DNA from: Pestalotiopsis fici W106-1
Taxonomy: Eukaryota; Ascomycota; Sordariomycetes; Amphisphaeriales; Sporocadaceae
Length of the DNA: 64,000 nt
Assembly: GCF_000516985.1 (NCBI RefSeq)
Contig: NW_006917095.1
Location: 2,999,095 to 3,063,094 of the forward strand
Direction of reading: 5' to 3'
Below are positions 62,455 through 64,000 of this stretch, piece after piece (the first letter of the stretch is position 1; every line of letters begins with the position of its first letter). The position numbers were made by a program, and so were the translations under genes. The notes beneath the pieces were generated by a model. It saw nothing but the letters and a program-made list of their open reading frames with translations. It did no database searches and was not told the origin of the DNA.

Positions 62455-64000
62455 GCTGGGTTGGTATAACGCTGAGGTACAAAATCAACTCAAAATAATG
62501 AAACTAGTGTAAGATTAGGATGCATCCAGGTAAACAGTCAGCATGCATCGAATCTAGTATGAAGCATTCAGAAGCATGTCAATGTAATTATTGTATCAGT
62601 GCGAAAGGTCCATCAACATGAACAAGTAGAGACCCAAATACCCATGTCATGTCCGTTGGGGTTTGTACGAGCGATACGTGATCAAATGTGTACAAAACCG
62701 CTGGCGTACGATATTTACCTCGGCATCTTGTAGACTACTAGGTACCTGTCCGCATTAGGCACTGCCATCTGCTCAATTGACATAATGTTGTTGGAGAACC
62801 GCTACAGTCGCCCTTGGCCCTGTGTGAGGGGGTATTTTGGCGATCCTTTGTTGTGGTTGCAGCGCGGGGTTCGGCAATATGGAGAACCCCTGGCGCGCTT
62901 GCAGTGGATTGAGCATTGAACGGTTACCTCTGGGATACTTACTAAGCCACGATAATGGAGTGCGCAGCGAGTGAAATTGTAAAACCCAACACTATACTCT
63001 TGGCTCTAAAGACTTATAGGCTCGGAGGAGCCAATGAGATGCGTGCTCAATTGGAGCCTGTTGACGATATCGCTACATGTAAAGTCCATTTGGCCTTGCG
63101 CTAGCCATGTGAATCAAATATTTCGTGCACTGAATCTGTTTCGAGCATGTGTCGTGAATAGGTTTCGAGTATGCCATTCAAACAATCATCCAGATGTATT
63201 TGCAAAGCATTCAATTTCAACCATGTACCTAGTCAGTAATGTAGTTTAGTTTGGTATGTGATGGCCACCATGCTGGCAAACTCTACTTCCTTCAAGCCCC
63301 AGACTGCTGCCCCGCCAATAGGGTGGGAGCCAGTTTCTTTTTCCACACCTCGTCTTCAGGAGCAGAAAGTTATGCAAAAAAATACCACCACTCATTCTTG
63401 CTCATCAATTCCTTAGAGATTGCTCATCAGTATCTTATAGCAATAGCTATACTGACGTGGAAATATTTTGTTCTGTGATGACCAAAACTCGCTGAAAAAC
63501 GGACACGCTACTCGAGACTTGGGACAGGCGTTCTTGGACTAGCCAGCTTGACGCATGCCCAGCCAACTTGGTATCAGTGAGACGTCTACTACAAGTATCC
63601 ATCGTGGCAGGAAATTGATTTGGACTTTGGTGTTTTGGTGTCACGGTTATATCCAGCACCGATTTTCTCTTACATTCCCCTTGGGCTGAAGAGCAGTGGT
63701 GTGGAATCAGTGCCATTGAGTTCTCGAGTGCCGAGTTTCTCGGAATCCGTCAAAGTTGTTGTCCTGACACCATAGGAAGCGACTGATGGTGGATGACTAC
63801 TGCCGCGCTTGACTTTTTTTTCCTGCATTTGGTGTGGACTGGTCTGGCCTTACCAAGCAGACCTACCGATGTCTGCAGGGAAAGAGCAACATATATGACA
63901 TGGCTGTTTTGGTTTACTCGTCCGATGGTGCTCCAGTCATTTCAATCTCAGCACTTCGAGCATCATCACAAACATAAGACGTGCTTCTTTTTTAGTCTTT
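62455..64000. other. Intergenic to the window end, no supported gene
   Basis: The promoter of the thiolase-like gene lies at the left. The rest contains only short frames (at 63034, 63251 and 63447-63716) without domains or splice support. A gene beginning beyond the window cannot be excluded. Confidence 0.45.

Overview
This is a stretch of filamentous ascomycete nuclear DNA. The evidence is short GT-AG introns (about 50-110 nt, often GTAAGT or GTATGT donors with CTAAC-like branch sites), well-spaced single genes, a 454-residue NADP-glutamate dehydrogenase with the Neurospora-like exon pattern, a GRG-1/CCG-1 family gene, and a C-to-T/G-to-A (RIP-like) degraded retroelement. A Sordariomycete, probably Hypocreales, is the best guess. 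The species is not determinable by eye.

Layout. About 5 kb of apparently non-coding DNA precedes a four-finger C2H2 transcription factor (4981-6772, +). A gene-poor 6 kb follows, then URM1 (13012-13844, -), an unknown gene whose in-frame stop probably sits inside an intron (16406-17320, -), a coding-like fragment (18063-18290, +) and a conserved N-anchored unknown (18862-19660, -). Next comes a same-strand housekeeping run: grg-1 (23324-23602), ribosomal eL38 (24734-25211), the DNA polymerase delta catalytic subunit (26299-29710) and NADP-GDH (33333-34880). A 1374-residue GMC oxidoreductase/alpha-beta hydrolase fusion lies at 39518-43779.

The accessory part is 44.1-58.7 kb. It holds a 338-bp TIR/TA element (45510-45847) and two diverged tandem copies of a unit. 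Each unit carries a small single-pass membrane protein ORF (46599 and 49775), a conserved tail and a minus-strand module, part of which recurs at 44.1 kb. The second unit is split by a 7353-bp Ty1/copia-type LTR retrotransposon (50270-57622, minus orientation) with 174-bp LTRs, a 5-bp target duplication and heavy RIP-type decay. A 100-N assembly gap lies between the units. One edge of the second unit carries a 104-bp sequence repeated at 103/104 identity, inverted, 38 kb away at 11522-11625; it may be a small RNA gene or a short element.

The right end returns to ordinary genes: an unknown 254-residue protein (59135-59969, +) and an eight-exon thiolase-like protein (60469-62454, -).

The conserved genes are independent housekeeping or metabolic functions (replication, translation, tRNA thiolation/urmylation, nitrogen assimilation, glucose response, acyl/sterol-type oxidation). 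There is no evident biosynthetic cluster. The most unusual material is the duplicated 46.6-58.6 kb unit and its disruption. All exon boundaries were read by eye from splice signals and reading-frame continuity.
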